The notes under the pieces are model-generated. The model saw only the letters and a program-made list of their open reading frames with translations, ran no database searches and was not told the origin of the DNA. Source: JAUQQI01 sp042408785 (GTDB lineage Bacteria; Chloroflexota; Dehalococcoidia; JAUQQI01). From it: a stretch of DNA of 56,637 nt. The position numbers and the translations under genes were made by a program. How positions within the stretch are numbered: the first letter of the stretch is position 1; every line of letters starts with the position of its first letter. Shown piece by piece: positions 24,787 to 35,055 of the stretch. The stretch spans positions 1 through 56,637 of the forward strand of contig JBHOQU010000057.1 of the NCBI GenBank assembly GCA_042408785.1, read 5' to 3'.

Positions 24787-25841
24787 GGTAAGACCTCCAG
24801 GTCCAGGGCTTTAAAAATCTCGGCCGGGTCCTCCACCTGCCGGACCCGGCCTTCGACGTCGAAACCGGTGGCGGGGTCCTTGAGGCCGCTGCCCGTAAGG
24901 ACGCAGACCACCGCGGCGGCCGGGTCGGTTATCATCCGGCGGTACCGGACGAGGCCGGCGACGCCGGCGGCCGAGGCCGGCTCCACGAAGAGTCCCTCCA
25001 GCTCGGCCAGCAGGCGGCGGGCGGCCAGGATCTCATCGTCGGTTACCGCCTCGATGATGCCGCCGGACTCGTCCCGGGCCTGGAGGGCCGCCGCCCAGTT
25101 GGCCGGGTGGCCGATCCGGATGGCGCTGGCCACCGTCTCGGGGTTGGGGACCGGGTGGCCCCGGACGATGGGGGCGGCCCCGGCCGCCTGAAAGCCGGCC
25201 AGCCGGGGGAGCTTCGTGCTCCGCCCGGCGGCCCGGTATTCTTTAAAGCCGAGCCAGTAGGCGCTGATGTTGCCGGCATTGCCCACCGGCAGGAAAAGAT
25301 AGTCGGGGGCGTCGCCCAATTCGTCGACCACCTCGAAGGCGGCCGTCTTCTGCCCGGCCAGCCGGTGGGGGTTTAAAGAATTCACCAGCCGCAGGCCGGC
25401 CTCAGCGGCCAGCTTGACGGCGGCCTCCAGGGCCCGGTCAAAGGTTGCCCGGATTTCGAAGACCCGGGCCCCGTAGGCCACCGCCTGCAGCAGCTTCCCC
25501 GCCGCCACCCCCCCCGCCGGCACCAGGACCACCGCCGGCAAACCGGCGTAGGCGGCGTAGGCGGCGGCCGAGGCGCTGGTATTCCCCGTCGAGGCGCACA
25601 CTACCCCCCGGGCCCCGTCCTCCAGGGCCTTGGCCACGGCCACGACCATTCCCCGGTCCTTAAACGAACCGGTGGGGTTGGCCCCCTCGAACTTGAAGTA
25701 GAGGTTTTCGAGGCCGAGCCGCCGGCCCAGGTGCCGGGAGCGGACCAGGGGGGTAAAACCTTCCCCCAAGGTCAGTTCCGGGGTTTTGGGCCCGACAGGC
25801 AGGAATTCCCGGTAATGGCGGAGCAGGCTAGGGCGGCTCAT
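24771..25841 (-). CDS. thrC: Threonine synthase
   Basis: 356 aa from ATG 25841. The PLP lysine is Lys61 in P-T-G-S-F-K-D-R-G; also G-E-G-F-T-P-L-V, C-A-S-T-G-N-T-S-A-S, the phosphate cup G-N-A-G-N-I and L-T-G-S-G-L-K-D-P. It forms threonine from O-phosphohomoserine. In-frame sequence upstream belongs to the coiled-coil gene in another frame, so the ATG at M-S-R-P-S-L-L-R-H-Y was chosen. It overlaps the end of the coiled-coil gene by 14 nt and the start of thrB at the other end. Part of the operon hom - coiled-coil - thrC - thrB. Confidence 0.95.
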   Translation of the reverse strand: MSRPSLLRHYREFLPVGPKTPELTLGEGFTPLVRSRHLGRRLGLENLYFKFEGANPTGSFKDRGMVVAVAKALEDGARGVVCASTGNTSASAAAYAAYAGLPAVVLVPAGGVAAGKLLQAVAYGARVFEIRATFDRALEAAVKLAAEAGLRLVNSLNPHRLAGQKTAAFEVVDELGDAPDYLFLPVGNAGNISAYWLGFKEYRAAGRSTKLPRLAGFQAAGAAPIVRGHPVPNPETVASAIRIGHPANWAAALQARDESGGIIEAVTDDEILAARRLLAELEGLFVEPASAAGVAGLVRYRRMITDPAAAVVCVLTGSGLKDPATGFDVEGRVRQVEDPAEIFKALDLEVLPRSSG

Positions 25842-26853
25842 CGGCCGGGCGGGCCTCTTTGGCCCGGATGGTGAACTCACGGATCTGACGAAGCTCCCCC
25901 TGAAGGCTCTGGAGGCGCAGGTTGACCAGGTTTTCAAGGAGGCCGAGGATGGAGATGATAAGGCGGCTGTTCAGCTCCAGGGCCTGCTCCAGCCGGGTGC
26001 GGGCCCGGCCCAGTTCGGCCTCCAGGTTGCGCAGGTGGTGGGCCAGGTCCCGCTGGCCCAGCTCCACCCGGTCAACCCGCTCGGTGAGCCCCCGCAGGGC
26101 CTCCTCCTGACCCCCGGTTCGCCGCTCCAGAACGTCGAAGCTGGCCCGGAGGTCCCGGAGGGTCTGGCGGGCCTCGTCGAAAAGGGCCCACTCCTGGCGC
26201 AGGCCGTCCACCGCGTCGTCCAGCCGGCCCAGGTCCTCCGCCACGGCCTTGAGCCGGTTAGCGGTGGTTGAGTGCTCGGCGGCAAGGTCCGTCACCTGGG
26301 GCCGGAGGCCGGCCAGGTCCCGCTCCAGGTTCTGGATAAGGCCCGGCAGGGCCCGGAGCTGGCCCTGGATTCGGCTGACCTCCTCGGCCCAGTTTTCCAC
26401 GTTCTTGGTGACGGTGGCCAGGGCGTCCTGCTGCTTGCGGTGGGCCTCGGCCAGGGCGTCCAGCCGGGTGCGGGCGAGGTCGGCGGCTGTGCCCAGCTCG
26501 TCCAGGCGGCGCTGGAGGGCCGAGAGCCCCTGCCGGAGCTGGTCGGTCTCGGTCCCCTGAAGCCGCTCCAGGCGGTCCAGCCGGGCGGTCAGGTCCGCCT
26601 GGGCCGTCCGGAGCTGGTCGGCCAGCTCCTGCAGGATCCGGACCGCCCCCTCAAGCTGGATTGACTGCCCCACCTGCTGGCGGACCGCGGCGAGCCCAAC
26701 GGTCAGGTCGGAGAGCTGTTGCTGGTGGCTCTGGATTAGGCTTACAAGCTGCTCCACCTGCCGGCGGAAGACCCCGAACTGGGCCCGGAACTCCTGCTGG
26801 TCCAGGAGGAAGCGGTCCACATTGGCTGGGGGTTGGGTGGGCTCGGTGGCCAT
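25828..26853 (-). CDS. Long coiled-coil protein inside the threonine operon
   Basis: 341 aa, almost entirely heptad-like: repeated L-x2-L-x3-L with Gln, Arg, Glu and Ala between, from about residue 15 to 325, for example L-V-S-L-I-Q-S-H-Q-Q-Q-L-S-D-L. Cysteine is absent. There is no signal peptide; one mildly hydrophobic stretch (R-L-I-I-S-I-L-G-L-L-E-N-L-V-N-L) sits near the C-terminus and may be an oligomer contact. The ATG lies 2 nt past the hom stop and the gene runs 14 nt into thrC, so it is translationally tied to both enzymes. It could be an oligomeric scaffold or merely an operon passenger; its function is unknown. Confidence 0.75.
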   Translation of the reverse strand: MATEPTQPPANVDRFLLDQQEFRAQFGVFRRQVEQLVSLIQSHQQQLSDLTVGLAAVRQQVGQSIQLEGAVRILQELADQLRTAQADLTARLDRLERLQGTETDQLRQGLSALQRRLDELGTAADLARTRLDALAEAHRKQQDALATVTKNVENWAEEVSRIQGQLRALPGLIQNLERDLAGLRPQVTDLAAEHSTTANRLKAVAEDLGRLDDAVDGLRQEWALFDEARQTLRDLRASFDVLERRTGGQEEALRGLTERVDRVELGQRDLAHHLRNLEAELGRARTRLEQALELNSRLIISILGLLENLVNLRLQSLQGELRQIREFTIRAKEARPADEPP

Positions 26854-26855
26854 GG

Positions 26856-28151
26856 CTAATCGTCGACCCGAATGCAGTTGCCCACTTCCCGGACTACGGG
26901 CAGTCGGGCGATCTCTCGCAGGGCCGCCCGGACGGCGGCCTCGTTGGCCCGGTGGGTCATGATCACCAGCTCGGCGGTGAGGGCCTCTTCGTGGGCCTCC
27001 TTCTGGATGACGGAGGCGATGCTTATATAGTGCTGGCCGAAGACGCCGGCGATCTGGGCCAGAACTCCCGGCCGGTCGGCCACCTCCATCCGGATGTAGT
27101 AGCGGCTCTGGATCTCGTGAATGGGCCGGACTTCCAGGTGATTGAGCCCGAGCTCGGGGCACTCCCGGGGGACCCCCCGGGCGATGTCCCGGGCCAGCTC
27201 CAGGATGTCGGCGACGATGGCCGAGCTGGTGGGCAGGGCGCCGGCCCCTTGGCCGTAGAAGAGCACCCGGCCGACCAGGTCACCCTCGACCTCGACGGCG
27301 TTAAAGACGCCGTGCACCTGGGCCAGCATCCGGTGGAGGGGCACCAGGCAAGGGTGAACCCGGGCCTCGGCGATGCCGTTGGTGCATTTGGCGATGGCCA
27401 AAAGCTTGATGGCGTAGCCGAGCTCCCGGGCGTAGCGGAAGTCCCGGACGGTGAGGCGGGTTATCCCCTCGTGGTAGACGGCCTCGGGGGGGATGCGGCT
27501 GCGGAAGGCGAGGCTGGCCAGGATGGCCAGCTTGAAGGCGGCGTCCCGGCCCTCGACGTCGTCGGCGGGGTCGGGTTCGGCGTAGCCGAGCTGCTGGGCC
27601 TCGGCCAGGGCCTGGGCATACTCGACCCCGTCCCGGTCCATCCGGGTGAGGATATAATTGGTGGTGCCGTTGATAATCGCCTTGACCCAGCGGATCTCGT
27701 TGGCCGCCAGGTCGTGCTTGAGGACGGCGACGATGGGCAGCCCCCCGCCCACGCTCGCCTCATAAAGCACATCAACCCCCTTCTGCCGGGCCAGGGCCAT
27801 AAGCTCGGCGCCGTGGCGGGCCATAACCACCTTGTTGGCCGTTACCACGTGCTTGCCGTTCTCAATGGCCCGCCGCAGAAAATCCAGGGCCGGCCGCTCG
27901 CCGCCGATCACCTCGACGACCATGTCAATGCCCGGGTCGTCCAGGATGGCGGCCGGGTCGGTGGTTAAAAGTTCGGAGGGAACCTCGATGGGCCGCGGCT
28001 TGCGGGGGTCCCGGACGAGGATGCGCTCGACCTTGAGCCGGGCGCCGATGGTCGCGGCCAGGCTGTCGGCCTTCTGGGGCAGGATGCGGGCCACCCCGCT
28101 GCCGACGGTGCCTAGGCCGAGGAGGCCGATCCGGATGGTGTCTTTTACCAT
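26856..28151 (-). CDS. hom: Homoserine dehydrogenase with C-terminal ACT domain
   Basis: 431 aa. The NAD(P) loop is G-L-L-G-L-G-T-V-G-S-G-V; the catalytic domain has T-A-N-K, E-A-S-V-G-G-G-L-P-I, I-N-G-T-T-N-Y-I-L and G-Y-A-E-P-D-P-x-D-D-V-E-G. Residues 350-431 are an ACT domain (Y-Y-I-R-M-E-V-A-D-R-P-G-V-L-A), expected to bind threonine for feedback control. It reduces aspartate semialdehyde to homoserine. It is the first gene of the threonine operon with a TTGAGA/TATACT promoter. No aspartate kinase is fused or adjacent. Confidence 0.96.
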   Translation of the reverse strand: MVKDTIRIGLLGLGTVGSGVARILPQKADSLAATIGARLKVERILVRDPRKPRPIEVPSELLTTDPAAILDDPGIDMVVEVIGGERPALDFLRRAIENGKHVVTANKVVMARHGAELMALARQKGVDVLYEASVGGGLPIVAVLKHDLAANEIRWVKAIINGTTNYILTRMDRDGVEYAQALAEAQQLGYAEPDPADDVEGRDAAFKLAILASLAFRSRIPPEAVYHEGITRLTVRDFRYARELGYAIKLLAIAKCTNGIAEARVHPCLVPLHRMLAQVHGVFNAVEVEGDLVGRVLFYGQGAGALPTSSAIVADILELARDIARGVPRECPELGLNHLEVRPIHEIQSRYYIRMEVADRPGVLAQIAGVFGQHYISIASVIQKEAHEEALTAELVIMTHRANEAAVRAALREIARLPVVREVGNCIRVDD

Positions 28152-28184
28152 GAGCTATCCTGTCTGTGCTGGGGCTGCTAAGCC

Positions 28185-28213
28185 AGTATACCTTAGCGGC
28201 GGGCTAATCTCAA
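28185..28213 (-). promoter_or_regulatory. Promoter of the hom-thrC-thrB operon
   Basis: On the minus strand TTGAGA (28213-28208), a 17-nt spacer and TATACT (28190-28185) form a good sigma-70-type promoter, 33 nt before the hom ATG. The leader would be about 25 nt, too short for a riboswitch or attenuator, so control probably rests on the ACT domain. Confidence 0.6.
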
Positions 28214-28243
28214 GCTTCGGCGACCGCCGGGCCGGGCGGCTAA

Positions 28244-28273
28244 CTGGCAACCCGTTTGTTGAGGTGCTATAAT
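28244..28273 (+). promoter_or_regulatory. Promoter of the diguanylate cyclase gene
   Basis: CTGGCA (28244-28249), an 18-nt spacer and a perfect TATAAT (28268-28273) lie 22 nt before the ATG. Confidence 0.55.
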
Positions 28274-28295
28274 TGCCAGAGATGACCTTGTCACT

Positions 28296-30947
28296 ATGAG
28301 AAATGGCCTTCGGTCCCGCCTGACCGGGCTGGGGGTGGGCGCGGCCTGCCTGCCCCTCACCTTCGCTTTGGTTCTGCTTTTCCCCGACCATTTCCCGGCC
28401 TTCGGCTGGCTGTTCGTGGTCTGCGTCGCCGTTGTGGCCGCCTACCTGGGGGGCTGGGTGGCGGCCGTAAGCGGCGGACTCCTGAGTCTGCTGACCGTCG
28501 GCCTGCTGGTGAGGCCCTTTGGCGTTGAGGCGCTGCCCTTAACCTTGGCCCGGGCGGGGCTGGTTATTGCCGGTGTCGGCCTGGTGGGCTACCTGGCGTT
28601 TCAGCGGGAGCGGGCCGAGGTGAGGCTGCGGCTGGCCCACGAGGAGCTGGCAAAACGGGTCGAGGAGCGAACCGCAAGCCTGACCCAGGCCCTGGCCCGG
28701 CTTGAAGCCGAAGTTGAGCGGCGGGAGCGGCTGGCGGCCGACCTGGGCTTCCAGGTTGCCCTGCTCAATGCCTTGATGGAGGCGGTGGACTACGGCATCG
28801 TGGTAGTTTCGCCCCAGCGGGAGTGGATTTTTCTCAACCGCCAGTATGCCAGCCTGTGGAACCTGCCCCCCGACCTGGCCGCCGCCCGGGCCCGGGACGA
28901 CGCCCTGCCCATAATCACCGCCCAGCTTGAGGACCCGGCGGGCTTTCTGGCCGTCTTGGACTACGCCTATACCCACCCCGATGAGGAGGTCCGGCAGGAG
29001 CTCCGGCTTAAGGACGGCCGAGTTTTTGAGAAATACGGGGTGGCCGTTCGGGCCGAGGACGGCACCTACTTGGGATGGGTCTGGTTCTACCGGGACGTCA
29101 CGGCCTGGCGCCGGGCCGAGGCGGACCTGCGCTTTCACCACACCCTCCTTGAGGCCCAGATGGAGGCCTCCGAGGACGGAATTGTGGTGGTGTCGCCCGA
29201 CCGGAAGTGGCTCCTCTTTAACCGGCGCTTTGCGGAGCTTTGGGGCCTGCCCGAGGAGGTCGTCCAAACCCGGTCCCGGGAGCAGGGCCTGCCCATCATC
29301 CTCGGGCAACTGGAAAATGAATCCGAAATCAGGGCCCTGCTCGACTGGATCTACGACGAGCCCTCGGAGGCCCACCGGGGCCACATGTTTTTAAAGGACG
29401 GCCGGGTCCTGCAGTTCTACACCGCCCCGGTTCGGGACCAGGCGGGCAACTACTATGCCCGGGTCTGGTTTTACCGGGATGTCACCGAGCTTTACCGGGC
29501 CCAGGAGGACCTGCGCCGGAGCGGGCTGCGGTTCCAGTCCCTCATCGAGCGGGCCTCGGACCTGGTGGTCGTTATGGACGGCCGGGGCGTGATTACCTAT
29601 GTCGGGCCGTCGGTGAGTCGGGTTCTGGGCTACGGGCCCGTCGAGCTGGTGGGCAGGCCGGGGGCGAGGTTTGTTCATCCGGAGGACCGGTCCAGGGCCA
29701 TTGAGTTCTTTCGGACCGTTGCCACGCGGGGAAACGGCCTAACCCGCAACATCCAGCTTCGGGTTGTGAGTAAGGATGGGCAGGTCCGGGTCGTCGACTG
29801 GCTGGTGACCAACCTACTCGATGACCCGGTTATAAACGGGGTGGTCCTCAACGGCCGGGACGTCACCGACCGGGTGGCCATCGAGGAACAGCTCCGGCAG
29901 GCCAACGCCCAGCTGCAGGCCACCATTCGGCTCCTCGAGCGGCGGAACGAAGAGCACCGCTCCTTCGCCGAGATGGGGGAACTGCTCCGGTCCTGCCAGA
30001 CCCTTGAGGAGGCCTACCAGGTTATAGCCGACTTCGGGCGCTGGTTCTTCCCATCGGGGAGCGGCCAGCTTTACGTGGTTAACCCATCCCGGAACCTGGT
30101 CGAGGCCGTCGCCGGCTGGGGCGACGACGCGCCGAGCCCGGACCTGCTGGTCTTTGCGCCCGACGACTGCTGGGCCCTGCGCCTGGGACGGGTGCACGTG
30201 GTGGACCAGTCGGGGGTGGCGGTGGCCTGCCGGCACGTGGGGTCGGGGGCGGCAGGGGCCTATATCTGCGTGCCCCTGGTGGGCCGGAGCGAGCCCTTGG
30301 GGCTCCTTCACATCCGCCTGAATGAGCCGCTGGTGGACGAGGACCGGCGCCGGCTGGCCTTCGAGCTGGCCCAGCATGCTGCCCTCGGCCTGGCCGGTCT
30401 GAAGATGCAGGAGATGCTGCGCAACCAGGCGATCCGGGACCCCCTGACGGGCCTTTTCAACCGCCGCTACATGGAGGAGTCCCTCGAGCGGGAGATCCGG
30501 CGGGCCATCCGTCACGGGAGTTCGGTCGGGGTTATCATGCTGGACATCGACCATTTCAAGCAGTTTAACGACACCTACGGCCACACCGCCGGGGATACCC
30601 TCCTGCAGGCCCTGGGCCGGCTGCTCCAGAACAGCATCCGGGCCGAAGACATCGCCTGCCGGTACGGGGGCGAGGAGTTCGTCCTGGTCCTGCCCGAGGC
30701 CGGTCTGGAGGACACCTACCGGCGGGCCGAGCAGATCCGGCTGCGCATCCGGGAGCTGGTCCTGGAGCACCACGGGCAGCTGCTGGTTCCGGTCACGGTC
30801 TCGGTGGGGGTTGCCGCCGCCCCCGACGATGGGGATACCGTTCAGGCGGTGATTTCGGCCGCCGATCTGGCCCTCTATCAGGCCAAGGCCCGGGGTCGGG
30901 ACTGCGTGGCGGTGGCTTCCCGACCGGAAGGCTTGGGCTGGACCTAG
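28296..30947 (+). CDS. Membrane-linked sensor diguanylate cyclase (PAS-PAS-PAS-GAF-GGDEF)
   Basis: 883 aa. Residues 1-105 hold three or four hydrophobic helices, then a short coiled coil (105-150). Two similar PAS domains follow (about 150-275 and 280-405; both end in W-F-Y-R-D-V-T), then a third PAS (about 410-535, D-G-R-G-V-I-T-Y-V-G-P-S), a GAF-like domain (about 560-700) and GGDEF. The active site is G-G-E-E-F at 791-795, and the inhibitory I-site R-A-E-D at 782-785 is kept, so it should make cyclic di-GMP under product feedback. The first two PAS domains look like a duplication. The signal sensed is unknown. Confidence 0.93.
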   Translation: MRNGLRSRLTGLGVGAACLPLTFALVLLFPDHFPAFGWLFVVCVAVVAAYLGGWVAAVSGGLLSLLTVGLLVRPFGVEALPLTLARAGLVIAGVGLVGYLAFQRERAEVRLRLAHEELAKRVEERTASLTQALARLEAEVERRERLAADLGFQVALLNALMEAVDYGIVVVSPQREWIFLNRQYASLWNLPPDLAAARARDDALPIITAQLEDPAGFLAVLDYAYTHPDEEVRQELRLKDGRVFEKYGVAVRAEDGTYLGWVWFYRDVTAWRRAEADLRFHHTLLEAQMEASEDGIVVVSPDRKWLLFNRRFAELWGLPEEVVQTRSREQGLPIILGQLENESEIRALLDWIYDEPSEAHRGHMFLKDGRVLQFYTAPVRDQAGNYYARVWFYRDVTELYRAQEDLRRSGLRFQSLIERASDLVVVMDGRGVITYVGPSVSRVLGYGPVELVGRPGARFVHPEDRSRAIEFFRTVATRGNGLTRNIQLRVVSKDGQVRVVDWLVTNLLDDPVINGVVLNGRDVTDRVAIEEQLRQANAQLQATIRLLERRNEEHRSFAEMGELLRSCQTLEEAYQVIADFGRWFFPSGSGQLYVVNPSRNLVEAVAGWGDDAPSPDLLVFAPDDCWALRLGRVHVVDQSGVAVACRHVGSGAAGAYICVPLVGRSEPLGLLHIRLNEPLVDEDRRRLAFELAQHAALGLAGLKMQEMLRNQAIRDPLTGLFNRRYMEESLEREIRRAIRHGSSVGVIMLDIDHFKQFNDTYGHTAGDTLLQALGRLLQNSIRAEDIACRYGGEEFVLVLPEAGLEDTYRRAEQIRLRIRELVLEHHGQLLVPVTVSVGVAAAPDDGDTVQAVISAADLALYQAKARGRDCVAVASRPEGLGWT

Positions 30948-30951
30948 GCGG

Positions 30952-31449
30952 CTAGCCCTCCTCCTCGTAGTAGCCGCCGTCGAGCTCCTCGCGGCGCCGG
31001 CGGTACCAGTAGACCCAGCCGAGGGCCAGGGCAAAGAACCCCAGGGCGAGGCCGGTCCCGAGCAGGAGGGGGCCCAGGCAGCTGAGGAGATTCCGACCGG
31101 TGGGGTTGGGAGGGCGGGGTGGCACCGGGGGAATGGTGGGGACGGGGGTCGGGGAGGCCGTGGGAGAGGGGCTTGGGCTGGGAGCCGCAGTGGGGGTCGG
31201 AGGCTGGGGCGTCGGCGAGGGCGTCGGCGGCCTGGGCGTCGGGGTGGCCGGCGCGGCCGTGGGGGTTGGGGGCACCGGCGTCCGGACGGTCGGGGTCGGA
31301 CTGGCCGGCCCGGGCGTCCGGGGCGGGGCCGTTGGGGTCGGCGTCTGGGCGGCCGTTGAGGCTACGCTTAGGTGCGACTGGCCCCCCGCGGCTACGGCCG
31401 CCACCAGGCCGAGGGCCAGTAGGGTCAGGAGGACTCGGATGCCGGCCAC
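30952..31449 (-). CDS. Secreted/anchored Pro-Thr-rich protein with C-terminal membrane helix
   Basis: 165 aa in three parts: a signal peptide (residues 1-22), about 85 residues of Pro/Thr/Ser/Ala repeats such as T-P-T-P-T and P-S-P-S-P-S, and one membrane helix (about 120-148) followed by Y-R-R-R-R and an acidic end. This is a typical extended cell-surface stalk with an inside tail. There is no enzyme domain. The start overlaps the debranching-enzyme gene by 25 nt on the same strand, so both are probably co-transcribed. The composition makes homology hard to judge. Confidence 0.7.
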   Translation of the reverse strand: MAGIRVLLTLLALGLVAAVAAGGQSHLSVASTAAQTPTPTAPPRTPGPASPTPTVRTPVPPTPTAAPATPTPRPPTPSPTPQPPTPTAAPSPSPSPTASPTPVPTIPPVPPRPPNPTGRNLLSCLGPLLLGTGLALGFFALALGWVYWYRRRREELDGGYYEEEG

Positions 31450-33650
31450 CGAATGTCAATCGTACCACGGATCCCGAGGATTTCGGTAGTCGTCCGGCCG
31501 TCTACCCGCCGGAAGCGCAGGTCCAGCTCCGCCCGCCCCACCCGCAGCCGCCGGACCATCACCTCATTCAGCCAGGGGGGCAGGGTCGGGTTGAGGTCCA
31601 GCCGGTTCCGGGTCCCGTCCGGCCTAATCCCCAGGATGGTCTGACAGAAGGAGAGGGCCGACCCGGCCGCCCAGGCCTGGGGGCTGGAGCTGAGCGTATA
31701 CTCGGCTGGGGCCGAATAGTAACGCCGGTCCCGGGTAAACCCGCAGAAAAGCTCCGGAAGCCGCAGGTAGCGGAAGGTCTGGGCCGCATCAAAGACCTGG
31801 CTCACGACCAGGTTAGCCTGCTCGCTGAACCCGTAGCGTTTCAGCCCGGCGGCGATGAGCGAGTTGTCGTGGGGCCAGATGCTGCCGTTGTGGTAGCTCA
31901 TGGGGTTGAAACCGGGGGCCTGACTGCTCAGGGTCCGCAGGCCCCAGCCGCTGAGCATGTCCTCCCGCAGCAGCCGGTCCACAAACTGGCCGGCCCGGTC
32001 GGGGGCGACGATCCCGGCCCAGAGGCAGTGCCCGGGATTGGACGCCAGGGTTCGGACCGGACGCTTGCCGGCATCCAGGGCGATGGCAAAGAATCCCTCC
32101 TCTTCCACCCAGAAGTCCCGGTTAAACCGCTCGGCCAGCTCGGCGGCCCGCCGGCGAAATTCGGCCGCCCCCGGCCGGCCCAGCCACTCCAGGAGGTCGG
32201 CGTAGGCCAGGTAGGCGGCATAAACATAGCCCTGGACCTCGGCCAGGGCCACCGGGGGCTCCACCGGCCGGCCCCGCTCGTCAAGAACGGGCGTTTCGCT
32301 GTCCTTCCAGCCCTGGTGCTTGATCCCCAGGGGCGAGCGGGTCAGATACTCGACATAACCATCGCCGTCTTTATCTCCGTAGTTTTCGACCCATTCCATG
32401 GCCCGGGTGGCGTTGTCGAAAAGCTCCCGGGCCAGGCCGGTATCCCCGGTCCAGCGCACCGTTTCGGCCAGCAGGACCACAAAGAGGGGGGTGGCGTCGA
32501 CGGAGCCGTAATAGGGCCGGTGGGGGATAATTCCGAGGCTGGCCAGCTCCCCCCGCCGGAGCTCGTGCATGATCCGCCCGGGCTCCTCGTCGGTAAAGTC
32601 GTCCACCTTCCGGCCCTGGTAGTGGGCCAGAAGGCGAAGGGCCGCCACGGCCAGCTCCGGCTTGAACATCAGGGTCTGCCAGGCCGTAATGGCCAGGTCC
32701 CGGCCGAAGGGGCAGGCGAACCACGGTATGCCGGCGTGGACGATGGGCCCGAAGGGGGTATCTTCGGCCAGGAGGCGCAGGTCCAGCAGGCTGCGGCGGA
32801 TCAGGCGGTTCCACACCTCGTGGTCCGACCAGACCTCGGTGGCCTCCCCCAGCCAGGCCTCGTAGTCCCGCTGGAGGCGCTGAACCCGGACTTCGAAGGG
32901 TTCCTCCCCGCCCGGCCTCGGGGTTTCCGGGGCGACCTGAAGGGTGAAGAAGACCGGCCGCCGGGCCGGAAGCTCCAGGTCGAAGGACGCCTCGACCACC
33001 CAGACGGGCTCCGGGACGGCCGTCGCCGGGGCGGTGGCGTCGGGGACGGTGGCGGCCGGGGCCACGGCCACGGGGAGGAGCGCCTGGCTCGTGGTGATTT
33101 CCGGTTCGAAGTCCCCATCCAGGAAGGCCACGTGGGTCCGCCTTTCGCGGCCGTCCCGGCCGACCGCGGCCAGGGTTATCCGGCGGCCCTCAACCCTGGG
33201 CGGAAGGTGGGCGACGGGCGGCCGGTCCCGGAGATGTCCCGGCCGGACGAAGCCCCGCACCTCGAACATGTCCCGGAAGTCGGCGGCCAGCCGCAGCCGG
33301 ACCCGAACGGTTACCGGGAAAAGGTTGTAATTGTGGAAGCCTACCCGCTCGTAAAGGGCGCCGTCGATGAACCGGTTGCGCCAGACGCTGATGGTGGCCG
33401 GCAGCACCACCCGGCCGTCGGGCAGGTCCAGGCGGGGGGTGGCGAACTGGAGGTTGGCCATGAAGTTGTGCTCGGCCGACGAGGTTAGGACCACGGGCCG
33501 CTGGCCGTTAATCGAAAGCTCGTAGAGGGATAGATAGCGGGTGTCCCGGTAAAAGAGGCCCACGGCCAGGCCGCCGTCGGCCGGAATATCCCCCAACCGG
33601 TCGGAGACCAGGAATACGTCGCCCTCTTTGATGGTCAGGGTCTCGGTCAT
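31425..33650 (-). CDS. Glycogen-debranching-type amylo-alpha-1,6-glucosidase family protein
   Basis: 741 aa. Residues 1-220 match the N-terminal beta domain (G-D-V-F-L-V-S-D-R-L-G-D-I, F-Y-R-D-T-R-Y-L-S, Y-E-R-V-G-F-H-N-Y). The rest is the six-hairpin glycosidase domain: W-F-A-C-P-F-G-R-D, Y-Y-G-S-V-D-A-T-P, G-H-Q-G-W-K-D-S (here K-H-Q-G-W-K-D-S), S-Y-H-N-G-S-I-W-P-H-D-N. Proteins of this design hydrolyse alpha-linked glucans or trehalose-like sugars in the cytoplasm; the exact linkage is unknown. No signal peptide. It lies just after ffh on the same strand, with 17 nt between them. Confidence 0.88.
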   Translation of the reverse strand: MTETLTIKEGDVFLVSDRLGDIPADGGLAVGLFYRDTRYLSLYELSINGQRPVVLTSSAEHNFMANLQFATPRLDLPDGRVVLPATISVWRNRFIDGALYERVGFHNYNLFPVTVRVRLRLAADFRDMFEVRGFVRPGHLRDRPPVAHLPPRVEGRRITLAAVGRDGRERRTHVAFLDGDFEPEITTSQALLPVAVAPAATVPDATAPATAVPEPVWVVEASFDLELPARRPVFFTLQVAPETPRPGGEEPFEVRVQRLQRDYEAWLGEATEVWSDHEVWNRLIRRSLLDLRLLAEDTPFGPIVHAGIPWFACPFGRDLAITAWQTLMFKPELAVAALRLLAHYQGRKVDDFTDEEPGRIMHELRRGELASLGIIPHRPYYGSVDATPLFVVLLAETVRWTGDTGLARELFDNATRAMEWVENYGDKDGDGYVEYLTRSPLGIKHQGWKDSETPVLDERGRPVEPPVALAEVQGYVYAAYLAYADLLEWLGRPGAAEFRRRAAELAERFNRDFWVEEEGFFAIALDAGKRPVRTLASNPGHCLWAGIVAPDRAGQFVDRLLREDMLSGWGLRTLSSQAPGFNPMSYHNGSIWPHDNSLIAAGLKRYGFSEQANLVVSQVFDAAQTFRYLRLPELFCGFTRDRRYYSAPAEYTLSSSPQAWAAGSALSFCQTILGIRPDGTRNRLDLNPTLPPWLNEVMVRRLRVGRAELDLRFRRVDGRTTTEILGIRGTIDIRWPASESS

Positions 33651-33667
33651 CGGGCGGGCCGCAGGGT

Positions 33668-34999
<1,332 letters not shown>

Positions 35000-35007
35000 T
35001 TTGGGCG

Positions 35008-35043
35008 CCGGCAGTCGGGTGCGGACTGCCGGTAAAGATTATA
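35008..35043 (-). promoter_or_regulatory. ffh -10 box and leader hairpin
   Basis: A perfect TATAAT (35043-35038, minus strand) stands 38 nt before the ffh ATG. The space between is filled by a 9-bp inverted repeat, CCGGCAGTC (35008-35016) with GACTGCCGG (35024-35032), loop 7 nt. It would form at the very 5' end of the mRNA and reach to within 8 nt of the AUG. Confidence 0.5.
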
Positions 35044-35055
35044 CACCACGCCCAT

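Noticed and set aside
31119..33488. Open frame of 789 codons on the plus strand
   Set aside because: Shadow of the debranching-type enzyme and the Pro/Thr-rich gene; no motif and no ribosome site.
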